Below are positions 47,790 through 58,894 of a stretch of DNA of 64,000 nt, in pieces. The stretch's first letter is position 1. Each line of letters starts with the position of its first letter. The notes below the pieces were generated by a model. The model was given only the letters and a program-made list of their open reading frames with translations, did not search any database and was not told where the DNA came from. The stretch lies in contig CM067304.1 in assembly GCA_034231615.1 (NCBI GenBank), positions 23,804,589-23,868,588 on the forward strand. Reading direction: 5' to 3'. The position numbers and the translations under genes are program-made. The stretch is from Meghimatium bilineatum. Taxonomy: Eukaryota; Mollusca; Gastropoda; Stylommatophora; Philomycidae.

Positions 47790-48912
47790 CCCTGCTTAGC
47801 CATATCAAGTAAAATGTTCACTAAGATTCTTGAAAAGCAGATAAGACCTATTGTGGATCCAGTGCTTAGTCTGGGACAATTCAGGCTCAGAAAAGGAAGA
47901 GTGTGTACAGATGCAATATTTTCTCTACAACAAATTAATGAAAAGACAATAGAATACAAAAACCAAATGAACATTGCTTTTATAGATCAAGAGAATGTTT
48001 TTGACTACTATGGAATATTCTTGAAAATTATGAAATGAAAGGACCATTATTAGAGTATGTAAGAGCCATATACAAAGATAGTGAAAGTGCAGTTAGAACA
48101 AGTGTGGGACTTACCAAGTGGTTTTCTGTAACATCAGGAGTTAGACAGGGATGTGTCTTATCACCATTATTGTTTTTATTTATATGAATAATATTACCAA
48201 AACAGTAAACACACCATCAGGCACTTACCATTCACATGACCTAACTGAACTACTCTTTGCCGACGATCAGTGCCTACTCAACAGTTCAAGTGAAGAGCTG
48301 CAAGATCACATATGCCTACTAAATGAAAGCTGCTTCAATCACAACATGAAGATCAATACAGAAAAAAACAAAAATAATGTCTATAGGCAGAGAACACAAT
48401 ACAATTATAAAAATAAATGATCAATTATTGAAACAAGTGCAGAAATTTAAATATCTTAAAAGTATTATTACAGAAAATAGAAGAATGGACAGAGAGGTCA
48501 GCAGGAATTCAAAATAGCTGGTAACCTACGTAAATTATGAACTTACACCAATTAGGAAACAAAAATCTATCCCAATGGAAATCAAAAGGCAAATCATAAA
48601 TTCAATCTTTATATCATCATTGTGTTATCAATGTCAGACATGGAACAGAAGATAAAGCTACATGTGAAATAAGATGTCTAAGAAAGGCAGCAAACAGAAT
48701 AAGATCATGTGAGGAATGAAGAGATTGCAAGAATTGTTGGCTCAATGTCTGTGGTCAAATATATTTTAAAAAAGAGACTTAAATGGTTCAACCACTTAAT
48801 GAGAATGAACCCTTATTGGTCATCGGTAAGAGCACACAACATGCAAATAGAAAAGCAAGAGGCAGAGGAAGACCAAGAAGAAGGTGGAGATAAGGAGTTA
48901 CCAACATTCTGA
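47790..48912 (+). pseudogene. RTE-like RT pseudogene, second lineage
   Basis: SKMFTKILEKQIRP.VDP..GQFR, AFIDQENVFDYYG (RT motif with a changed KAFD), SGVRQGCVLSPLLFLF, LFADDQCLLNSS (YADD-like: FADD), then a C-terminal KRLKWFNHLMRMN tail. Multiple stops and shifts. Confidence 0.8.
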
Positions 48913-50870
48913 GATGTTACAATATTACTGCGACATTATATCAGGCGGCCAAATGTACCATAGCCTAAAATCTGATTGTCATTCAATCCTGCTACACCTT
49001 AAAGCAAAAGCAGAGAATAGATAACCGATAGCATAGGTGTCAACTAGTACAGGTTTATGAGCCAAATTCCCCCCCCCCCACACCCCCAATTAAATTTTTT
49101 TTAAAAACATTTTCGAATTTCTTTTTAAAAAAAAGGTCACTTGGTGTTAAATTTCTTAGTAATATTACTAATGCAAATGTTTTTATCTCAATCTCATATT
49201 GAGGGGTAAAAAACAAAATTTTAAAAACAAATTCTGTGGGATTTTCGGGTTGGTTTTTTTTGTGTGCGAAATACGGCCATTTTTATTGAAATACAGAAAT
49301 AATTTGTGAAAAATATGCATTTATGTAGTAAAATAAGGTGATACCTATGAGATAGATAGATAATTAAATCTATTAGTTATGAACTAATTCACTGATTCTA
49401 ACACTAAATAGATTGTCTGATTCAATTTTCATATCACTTTTATAATATTCATAATCTGAAGCTACCTGAGTCGTCTAGCACAAGTTTAATAGGTTATTCT
49501 GTAGTTAACCTCTTAGAAAATAAACATTTCTGAATTTCAGCATGTCATTTCATTTTAAAAACAAGTAACAATCATGAGTAGCAACCCTACGACCCTGATG
49601 AGTTATGGGTTTAATAAAAATGAATAGTTTTTTTTAAATGCAAAAACTAATGTTAAAATTTCTACAAATAAACCTCCATCAAAAGAATACACAGGACATA
49701 ACATTGGGAGTGTCCATTGGTACTATGCAGTTTTAACACTTATTGTGAGATTCTCCCACGTGAGCTTACAACACAAATGACTACTGCCAGAGAAGACAAT
49801 GATGTTGGTTCTATGTTATGATTTTTTTCATTGTTATTATGTTGACATTTATTTTTTGACTGTATTATTTGTGTTCACAAATATTGATTTTACATTTTGA
49901 CTTGTGTACTTAAAAGCTATTTATAATGTAGTTCTATAAACAAATCCGATATTTTATTGTTTCATATTGTTGATACCTGTCAAAATGTTGAGATGAAAAC
50001 TGTTTTTAAAAAAACTCATAAAGTAAAAACTGTATTGAAGCCATGAAGGTATTGACTGTGTGGTCAAAAGTAAACAGTACAACAGTAATACCACTAAATG
50101 ATTACAGGCTTTAAGTGATTGGACATCTGCATACAAAATGGTGGAATTTGCCTTCTACATATACACACAGATCTCCTTTTATTTGAAGGCTGCTTCATAA
50201 AGCATCTCTATCACTGGGAGTTAGAGACTTCTGAGTATGAAAGAAAGCTCTGAAAAAATCTCCCATTGTACATAGGTAACAAAAACTTCATTGCTTGTAA
50301 TTCCTGGAGATTGAAAAAAACAACTAAAAGACAAAATAAGAAAACAATACGAACAGATAAGAATATTTGTGATGTTCATCATTCAATCTAGAAATTACGG
50401 TATGTTATTCTAAATTAACACTAGACTTTGAAAATGTGTGCACATGAGTTTCCATAGAATGTGTTGGTTAAGTGCAGATGATGTAATATTTGTCATTGGG
50501 TTTTTGCATGTGTGTGTTTCTTTGTGTGTGTGTGTGTGTGTGCATAAAATGCAAATTTTAGCATGCAAATTATTCAAGAAACACTGGGTTCATTAATATA
50601 AAGAATGGCATTTAATACAAATTTTAAAAAAGCAATCCTAATGCTGTCATTAGAACAAATATTTTTTTAAAATTCATTGAATAACTTGAGACACTAAATA
50701 AATCCAATCATTATAAGACTGTGGAATATGTTTAGAATTAGTAGATATGTAACAGAACAGACACAGAAAACTATGATGTGTACATGTTAAGAGTTCTGAT
50801 GCTTTTTATACATATTCACACCACTAAGCACAACAGTTAGCATTATGGAAACCCATATACACACATTTTC
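48913..50870. other. AT-rich intergenic DNA, no gene seen
   Basis: Contains a C-run (49070-49080), a (TG)n run near 50527-50541 and a block at about 49974-50030 that resembles the 50879 terminal repeat (ATACCTGTCAA.ATGTTGAGA). No coding signal. Confidence 0.5.
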
Positions 50871-51559
50871 AAAGTCAGCATACCTGTCAACCTGTTGAGA
50901 CTGAAACCATAAAAAAAGTTATGAAAAACCATAATTTAGCATGAAAAACCATAAAACCATACACAATGATGGGGGGCTCCACCCACACATGCACACACAC
51001 ACAAAATTCCTCCTGGTTTGTTTGCTACCCTTTTTGCTTTTTGCCTGTGTCGATTAAAAGTATCCTGCTCAAATTCATAATCTGTTTTTCTGGGGGAGAG
51101 TGTGTGTGTGAACATCCTCTCCCTATCTACGGCCTTGTCGTCAGCAGGGCGTAATAGGCAATTTATTATTTTTAAAACCGTATTATTATATTTTTTGTAG
51201 AATGTATATTTATCCACATTTGTTTGTGAAAGTTTAATTGTTTGTGCAGGTTTACCCCTTACTTGTAGCTATGTGTAAATTTAATGATTTATATTGACCC
51301 CCCCCCCCCAATCCCTTTTACAAAAAATGGTTTGAATGGTAACACCAAGCATCACAACAAACTCCTATAGCAGATGTTTTTATTACACACTGCCAATAAA
51401 TACACAAATCTGATCAAACAAATCCAAAACAAAAATAGGTTGTATTCAGGACGTAGCCATCAACCCAGCCTTTTTTTAATGTAGTGATCTTCTAGGAATA
51501 TGGACTTTTCTAGACTAGGAATATATTCTTATAAAAGAATATGGACTGGATATAAATAT

Positions 51560-51780
51560 GAAAAACCATGATAATCAGCAAAGGCACAGAAGTAGAAGAG
51601 CTAAACATAAACATGCATGGAGAGAAACTACAACTAGTAAAACATTATCAATATCTTGGACACATAGCCACAAATGATGGCAGATGTGAAACAAATTAAA
51701 AAGGAAAATAGGAATGGCTAAAAGTGCAATCAATGACATGAGGAAAATAGTAACATTTAAAGAATTTACAGAGGTAGGAA
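51560..51780 (+). pseudogene. RTE-like RT fragment
   Basis: YQYLGHIATNDGRCET then a stop, and MAKSAINDMRKIVTF. Same subfamily as 9235-9645. Confidence 0.75.
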
Positions 51781-51954
51781 GAGATACAAGTGGGAGAGTA
51801 ACATCACAAGATGGACAGGTTACAGTCTATCAGAGTGCACCACCAAAACAAGAGGCAGGGGATGTTACAGCCGACTTCGTTGTGGAGGCTGCACTTGATG
51901 ACGATTATTATTTTCTAGGCAATTATAAATAAGTTCAATAGTTTGCCTTTGTTT

Positions 51955-52045
51955 TTTGTATGTTCGTCTGTTGCTGGGATCGAACTCGGTACCTATCGAA
52001 GTCAGACACAATCTGTACCATGCTGTCACAGAGCCAGACCTAATA
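51955..52045 (-). repeat. tRNA-derived SINE head
   Basis: The minus strand has GAGTTCGATCCCAGC (excellent B box) about 45 bases after TGACAGCATGGTACAG (A-box-like). No intact acceptor stem, so not a functional tRNA gene. Confidence 0.5.
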
Positions 52046-53189
52046 TTATTACTTAATAAAGGATTCTCTAGGCCTATATAGTTTATTACAGATCTAATAT
52101 ATAAAAATATAATATTTCTATATGCCGTAAATAAAGCGTAATGCTTTATTACCAGCATCATATGTGACAGAACAAACACACGACACTCACAATGATTCTA
52201 TACAAACATATTGTATTTGTTGTTCTGTATTAGTATTTTTCAGCAGCAGATTTACAACTTTATACCATACAAATTATAATAAAAGTATTATGCAAAGATA
52301 AGTCTAAAGATCAGACTTAGGCCTACATAAACAAATAACATATTCTATTATTTAACTTTAGGCTAGGCCTACCTACTACACTACCTAGGTCTAGGAGGCA
52401 AACAAAAACTTACAATATAAATTAAACGATGTATATAGTATAGTCTTTAGAGGCCTAGAAACAAAATACATGTGTTACTAGTATTTGTGTACTGTAGATA
52501 CACTGAGTAACACTGTCAATGCATGTGGACAAAAATTCCCTAAGTTCGGTATAAAGACAATGTCCCCAGCACAGAGAATAATTAAAGTACTGGTAGTGTG
52601 TTAAAAGCATTGTTTCCAACAATACTTCGCCCCAAGACCAGATCAAATAAAACCCGCAAATGACATTATTGTGAATAAAACCACACAAATCACTGTTGCC
52701 ACTAAAATATATACAAAAATATCAATGTTACCACTAAATTTAGTAAAAAAAACAACCCAAAATGTACAGAACTGCATAAATTCACGTATAAACCCGTTAA
52801 TGCCCGTACATCCGTAAAGTTTGGAAAAATCTGTATAAATTACTGCGATTTACAGGCAGTTGACAGGTATGAGTCAGGTACTATTTTAAAATCACATACC
52901 AAAATCAATAATTAAGATATATGTAAAATTCAGCAAATAAATGTGTATCATGAAATGTTCTTTAAGATCATGTTGAAGCAGAAACTTTGTTGTTCTTATT
53001 ACAAACTTTCTGAAATAGTATATAGATTCTGTTAGTTTTCTGAAATAGTATATAGATTTTGTTAGTTTAGTGGTAAAGTGAACAGTGTACCTCACAAACC
53101 CAACTTGCTTGAATCTGCACATGTTTCAGAAGTATTTCATTCACATTGTACCTGTGATACGGTTGATATATTAGTGGAGTGTACAAATA

Positions 53190-53400
53190 CTTGGAAAAGA
53201 CAAATGTTCTTGCAGGTCAACAAGAATATCTGGCTGTAGTGAAATGTCGCAAACTTGTGACATTTGGTCATGTGATAAGACATGATTCCCTTTCCAAAAC
53301 TATCCTGTAGGGAGCAATCAAGGGTGGAAGAAGAGTTTAAAATAAAGTTTGGATTGATAATATAAAGGAATGGGCAGGATTAAGATTCAAAGAATCTTAA
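53190..53400 (+). pseudogene. RTE-like ORF C-terminal scrap
   Basis: Encodes KCRKLVTFGHVIRHDSLSKT then IL-stop-GAIKGGRR and WIDNIKEWAG, the conserved C-terminal tail of RTE-like proteins; in-frame stops present. Confidence 0.75.
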
Positions 53401-53577
53401 AGGAACCATAAGGAATCTTAAATCTTAAAGGAATCTTAAACAAGGAACTTAGAAGAGAGAGATTTTTGTGTTAATGTTTCCAGAGTGGCAGTCCTACGAC
53501 CCTAAAATTATGGGTATGATAATTATAATGATGGAGTCAAAAAATATCAACAATTATTTATTAGCATTATGTTATGT

Positions 53578-54062
53578 TGTATTCAATGATTATTATTTTT
53601 CCGTGTTGACCCATCTTTGTATTCAATGATTATTATTTTTCCATGTGAACCCATCTGTCTATTTCAATGATTATTATTTTAACATATAGACCTATTTTTA
53701 AAATGCAGCAACAGTTCCAGGAAAGACTAGAGTTTGTAATTTATGAACAGTTACACATCAATCATGTAAGGATTTCATTGTCAATATGGCAGAAGAAGTT
53801 ACAATATAAGGCAGAGTTGGGCAACCTTTAGGGGTGGTGAACTGGATTGAGATATTTATTGTGTGGTATGGGGTCAAAGAGTATTTTTAAGTTTCTTGAA
53901 TCTCCAAGTAAGGTTTTCTGAGCTTGAAGGTCAATGCATATAGTCATTTTAGATTAGTATGAGGAACCAGATAAAATAGCTTAGAGGACCCTAATTGTCC
54001 AGCAGATTGTATTATGCCCAGCAGATTGTATGATGCCCAGCAGATTGTATTATGCCCAGCAC
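53578..54062 (+). repeat. Two short tandem repeats
   Basis: Three ~47-bp units GTATTCAATGATTATTATTT + TTCCATGT.GACCCATCT at 53578-53698, and three 20-bp units GCCCAGCAGATTGTATTAT at 54000-54062. No gene between them. Confidence 0.8.
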
Positions 54063-54364
54063 TGATGTTAGGTCGGAAAAACTTACAGGTTGATAGGTTT
54101 CCTTGTTTATAAAATGTGTATATTACCATTTTGAGATTCATTTTTCTGTTTTCAAGTTCATGTATTTCTAAAATTCTTTTTTTTAAGAGGGCACAAAATT
54201 TACAAATGATTGCATTAACTTTACCATATTGACGGACCAATAACTTTTTGATTAAAGTTTTTTTTAATTGTAAGCTTTAATCCAAAAATGAAAATAAAGA
54301 TGAAGCTGGAGATGGTCTTAGTTGCATTGTGTCGAGGCTAATAACAGTTTTTATTTTTTTTAAA

Positions 54365-54830
54365 ACAAGGTAGTTAAGTTTTACAGAGCACAGACAAAAC
54401 TGACTAATGGGAACAAGAAAAGTATAGTTAGTATACAAAACAGACTAAGTCTACATTTCAACCATAATGGCAAACTTGGAACAGGGTCATGAAGTTTTGT
54501 TAATGAACTGGTAACACACATAAAAATAGCACATACAAATCAACATTTTGACCAAAAGGTCTTTATAAAAAAAATATCAAAAACACATTTACAACAAAAT
54601 ATGACAAGTAAGAACTGCACTATTGACATCTTGTATAGCAAATATACGATTCGTCTATATTGCCATTCGTACTCATCATATTTTGCAAATAATGTGTTCT
54701 TGATAAAGACATTGTGTTTGAAATGTTAATTTAGTCTGTCTTGTATACCGGGTACTATTATTTATATTTTTTCTTTCCTATTAGCCTGTTTGTGCTATAA
54801 AATTTAACTACCTTGTGTTTTGCGTAGGTA
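54365..54830. mobile_element. Penelope-type foldback element with diverged arms
   Basis: Left arm 54365-54470 and right arm 54725-54830 are imperfect reverse complements (GGTAGTTAAGTTTTACAGAG against the end of the right arm). Inner copies of the CTTGATAAAG motif are inverted to each other (54543-54566 minus, 54699-54740 plus). Confidence 0.6.
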
Positions 54831-55614
54831 ACTGTTATAAAGTTATTATAAAGTTGTTATAAAGTTTTTCAGCAGTCTCACTTTCATCAAATGTCAAGAC
54901 TAAATGTGATATGGAAAAACAAAATCTGTGTTAGAGTGAAGATCAAAATTGATAACTCACTAGTTTAATAAAGATATTATAACTCAATAGTGTGATAAAT
55001 ATATTATAACTCCCTAGAGTGATAAAGATATTTAAGGTTGCTTAACCCTTTACCTGCTACAAATGGGTTTACTCATTCCTCTGTTTACTGCTGTTGGCGA
55101 GTTAACCCATTTTTTTTTGTTTTGTATCATCAAAGACAACCATCAAAGTGGTTCTTACAATTGGTCTCCACAAGATGCAAGTATTACACACAGTTGTATC
55201 ACATCGCTCTAACTTTAGAGCATTAGTTTCTGCCCCTATACATGTTATTTGGCGCTGAAGGAACATAGATAAATAGATTGCTAAAAATGATTTCACTCTA
55301 ACATCGCACAGCAGCAGCACATATCAACCCTCCATTCCATGAGGTATATTATTTCTGTTGACAATATAAAGTCAGTACCATAGAAGCTCTCTTATTGTTG
55401 TAGCTCAAACTCAAAGAATCTGCACAATGTGGGAAGTCATTGGGGACAGATTTTAGAACAACTTATATCAATTACTGAGAACAATGTAGCAGCTAAAGTT
55501 TTAAACATTCCCTTGACTGCAACAGGTCAACTCATCCAGAACTGTGAACGGATCAGATCCTAACAAAATAAAAAAGACTAGACTCTGGAACAAATATGTG
55601 ATATACTCTGCTGC

Positions 55615-55843
55615 AAAATTGTGAGAGTTGGACAACCAATACCTGTCAAATAGTTCAGTGGATTCCCTGCATAGTTGTGAGAGTTGGACAGCCAATACTT
55701 GTCAAATAGTTCAGTGGAATCCCTGCATAGTTGTGAGATTTGGACAGCCAATATCTGTCAAATTGCTCAGTGGAATCCCTGCATATTTGTGAGAGTTGGA
55801 CAGCCAATATCTGTCAAATTTCTCAGTGGAATCCCTGCATATA
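55615..55843 (+). repeat. ~60-bp minisatellite, four units
   Basis: Units GTGAGAGTTGGACAGCCAAT + ATCTGTCAAAT + GTTCAGTGGAATCCCTGCAT. Confidence 0.9.
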
Positions 55844-56035
55844 GCATGCTTTTATAACAAATATCCCTATTTAACACTTTTCAAAATCCCCAATTATATT
55901 TATTCTTTACTGCTGTATAGGCCTATAGCAACTTTCTGTTAGTAAATACATATTTTGTTGGTCCAGACCAAGTTGTCATAATGAGATTTGACTGTACAGA
56001 TTTTGTTTGTTTGTACAGAAAATACTAAGGTGTCA

Positions 56036-57010
56036 ATTCAATATTCTCATATTCACCCGTAGTGATTTGTTGATTGGTTGCTGGTCCATGGGCTCATGCC
56101 CTTTGACCCAATACCATTGTGTGATATATGCATGTGTTTGTGAGCTGTCGTTTTGTTTCATATAAGGTGTTCCATTTATCTGGCCCTGGAGGGAGAAGCA
56201 TTTTCCTGATGTTATCCAGCGCTGGACATTCAAAAAGGTGGTTTTCAACAGTTTCATAAGGATGTGTGCACAGTCGACACCCTGGAGTGTGTTGTGATTG
56301 TATTCTGTTCAGGTAATTGTTAAGCTGTACATGTTGTGTGCGCAGTCGGAAGATGATACTCTGGTCTTTCCATCCCAGGAGGTTGATGTTGTCTTTAGGA
56401 TTTGAGCTGGTCATATATTTATAGATTTCCCTCCCAGTGTTTCCCATGGCTATCTGTTCATCCAATTTTCTTTGTTCACAGATTTCAGAATTATTTTAAC
56501 TGTGTGCAATGTTGTTTCTGTATAAGGCTGTTCTTGTTGTGCTCCCATCTTTGCTAGTTTGTCTGCCGTATCATTGCCAGGTGTGTTTGAGTGGCCAGGA
56601 ATCCACTGCATAACAATGTTGACATCATAAGATGTAAGCAGCTGGTTGGCATGGTGGTATATTTCAACCAGCTCAGGCTTACAATGTCCATCACATTCTA
56701 GTGCTTGAAGAGATGACATAGAGTCTGTAAAAATCACAATGTTTTGAACTTTTGATGAAAAGGCATCAAATATGGTCTTCAGGTGCTACAAGGCAACTTC
56801 TAGTGCTATTATTTTGGCTTCATAGTTAGAACATATCTCTCCACAGGCATCAAACAACTCATCAGATCTTTTGTCTAAGTATTCTATATAGACACCATAA
56901 CCTACTTTGATGGTGGCTTTGAAAGCAAACCCTTCAGTATAGACATGAATCTATTGTTCTGTCTATATATAGATGAATATTGTTTTCTGCATTGCTTTCA
57001 TAAGACTTAC
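56036..57010 (-). pseudogene. Jockey-like LINE 3' part: RNase H domain and C-terminal region
   Basis: Minus strand: YTEGFAFKATIKVGYGVYIE, NYEAKIIALEVAL then a stop, FTDSMSSLQALE (RNase H Asp), MQWIPGHSNTPGNDTADKLA (His and Asp of the RNase H active site), then after a frame change near 56455 a C-terminal part with FRLRTQHVQLNNYLNRIQS and a Cys/His cluster CRLCTHPYETVENHLFECPA. This CxxC..H....C motif at the end is common in jockey/CR1-like ORF2 proteins. The RT region is missing. Confidence 0.82.
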
Positions 57011-57904
57011 TAGGTCGGAACATTTTGTTGTATTATCTCTTAATTGTGTCTTGATTTCTGGCACTTTTAAACCTGTAGTGAAGTAGGCCTACTCTTTGTA
57101 TGGAATACAGACAGATTTTTGGGTAGAAAAATAGAATCCTATGGGTATTTAGTGCTGAAATACAGAATAAACTGTCTCAGCGTTGACAGATATGCAGCAC
57201 TCAGAGATGGAGAAATTAATACAGGTCTTTATATAAAAATGTTATAAATGAATTCTACCCATTTCCTATATAAAAAAATAAACAGAAGATGGATGCGTAC
57301 ATAAGAAATAAAATATGAAAGAATACAGGTCAACAAGAATTGTTAACATTCAATAGTAAAATGACAGAAATTTTAATAGCTTGGACCTGGCATTATGTAA
57401 AATATTATATCTGCCTCAGTAAATGGGTAGTTTATTTTCAAAGTTTGGTTTGTTCTTGTTCCATGTTTTGTTGTTATTTTTCATTTACAATGTGTTACAT
57501 TTCATGTTTTTTACTATTTATTAGTACATTATCCTTAGTGTTATCACTTCTTAATGTTACTGTGGCACTTTCCACTTTGTCTGATATCGTTTGACACTTA
57601 TTTATATTTGATCTTAAAATGGTACATGATCTGATCTGACCAATGTGAATTTATTTTGTTTAATTGTGTTCTACAGAAAAAAACAACTATTAACAGTTTT
57701 ATAAGTCTAGTATAATGTGTTTGTAAAATATGTGTTTCTTAATGCCATTTGTTATATGACTAAAAAATGCCTCAACTGAAAAGTGTATGTTTATGGGCTT
57801 CCATAGCACATCACTGGCATTCTTGAATATGTATAAAAATTGTGTGTTTCCAAAGTGATCACAAAGTATCTTTTAGGAATGGCACATGTCTTGGAACTTG
57901 TTAC

Positions 57905-57907
<3 letters not shown>

Positions 57908-57958
<51 letters not shown>
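57908..57958. repeat. (AT)n microsatellite
   Basis: About 51 bases of AT dinucleotides. Confidence 0.97.
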
Positions 57959-57966
<8 letters not shown>

Positions 57967-58084
57967 TACAGAAAAATATTATGTTATCAGCTCTTAAATA
58001 ATATATTCTATGAAAACCCATATACAAAGTTGGGTATTATTTTAGAATCACATACCACCATTGAAGAGTGTAATATCCAAGCTG

Positions 58085-58215
58085 ATAGTAAGCTTGCTTA
58101 CTATCGCTGGGTTACAGAGTGTCAGGTTCAAAACCACATCCTGAAAGAAAAAAAAATCTGGGTTGTGATTTCTCATCTGATATGACTGCTCCACTAGTCA
58201 ACCCAGCTGTAAATA
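58085..58215 (+). repeat. SINE copy with intact B box
   Basis: GCTTGCTTACTATCGCTGGG, then GGTTCAAAACC (58125-58135), matching 2936-3060 where the B box has decayed. The 5' end with the A box is replaced by unrelated sequence. Confidence 0.6.
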
Positions 58216-58281
58216 TCAAAATTAACAAAAATAGATATACATGTTACTCAAATATGTCAAAACAACCTAGCAATTAGGCAC

Positions 58282-58320
58282 AGTGACAGACGGCATTTCG
58301 ACTAAAAAGCCTTCATCAGG
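58282..58320 (-). ncRNA. Hammerhead-ribozyme-like motif (best copy)
   Basis: On the minus strand: CCTGATGAAGGCTTTTTAGT then CGAAATGCCGTCTGTC. CTGATGA (58313-58319) and GAAA (58296-58299) match the hammerhead catalytic core; GGCT/AGTC between them can pair as stem II; A-T-G after GAA can pair with TGT before the final C as a 3-bp stem III. One unpaired A follows CTGATGA, and I could not find a matching stem I, so activity is doubtful. Confidence 0.4.
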
Positions 58321-58894
58321 ACAAACAAAATACCATGGACACCAAATTGTACATAGAGACACATGGTATGGTGGTGATAGGAATTTTTAAAAAGGAGAAA
58401 AGCGAGGAGTAAACAGGAGAACAACAGCATGACATTGGAAAGGTATGTGAAAGGGACACAGAAGTGGTAAGATAAAGAGAGGAAAGCAAATGGAAAAAGT
58501 AAAAGAGCGGATGGAGTGAAAATGATATAATCAAGTCAAATGAAATAAAAATGTACTTAGCTGGTGATATGCTGGAGGTCTGCAGTGAATACAAAGTGTA
58601 GAGTTAAATAACGGTGAGTTAAATAGAAACCAGTGCCTTTTTCTGCAATAAACTCAAGGATTCTGTTCGAATGTAAACAAGTAGACAAAGACGAGACATA
58701 AAAGTAAAGCCGCCCCACCCCCCACAGAGAGAGAAGCAATAAAAGGGGAATGGGTTATATAGTTAGCAGAAGGCGAGGACTGAAAAAAAATGCGGGTGAA
58801 GCAAGAGGTATAGGGGGGGGGTCAAAGTGGGATGGAGATGAAGAACTCAGAAATCGCAATAGCAAATCAACCATGACCATGAAGAAGAACAGAA

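Larger units (their letters stand above)
50879..52871. mobile_element. Candidate DNA transposon with 13-bp inverted ends and 6-bp duplication
   Basis: CATACCTGTCAAC at 50879-50891 and its exact reverse complement at 52859-52871, flanked by AGTCAG on both sides (50873-50878 and 52872-52877). Inside are an RTE-like RT scrap (51560-51780) and a SINE-like head, but no transposase. With only 13 bp of inverted repeat this could be coincidence or two separate ends. Confidence 0.45.

Noticed and set aside
51955-52045. tRNA gene on the minus strand
   Set aside because: A and B boxes are present but no acceptor stem or anticodon arm of normal form could be drawn; better explained as a SINE head.
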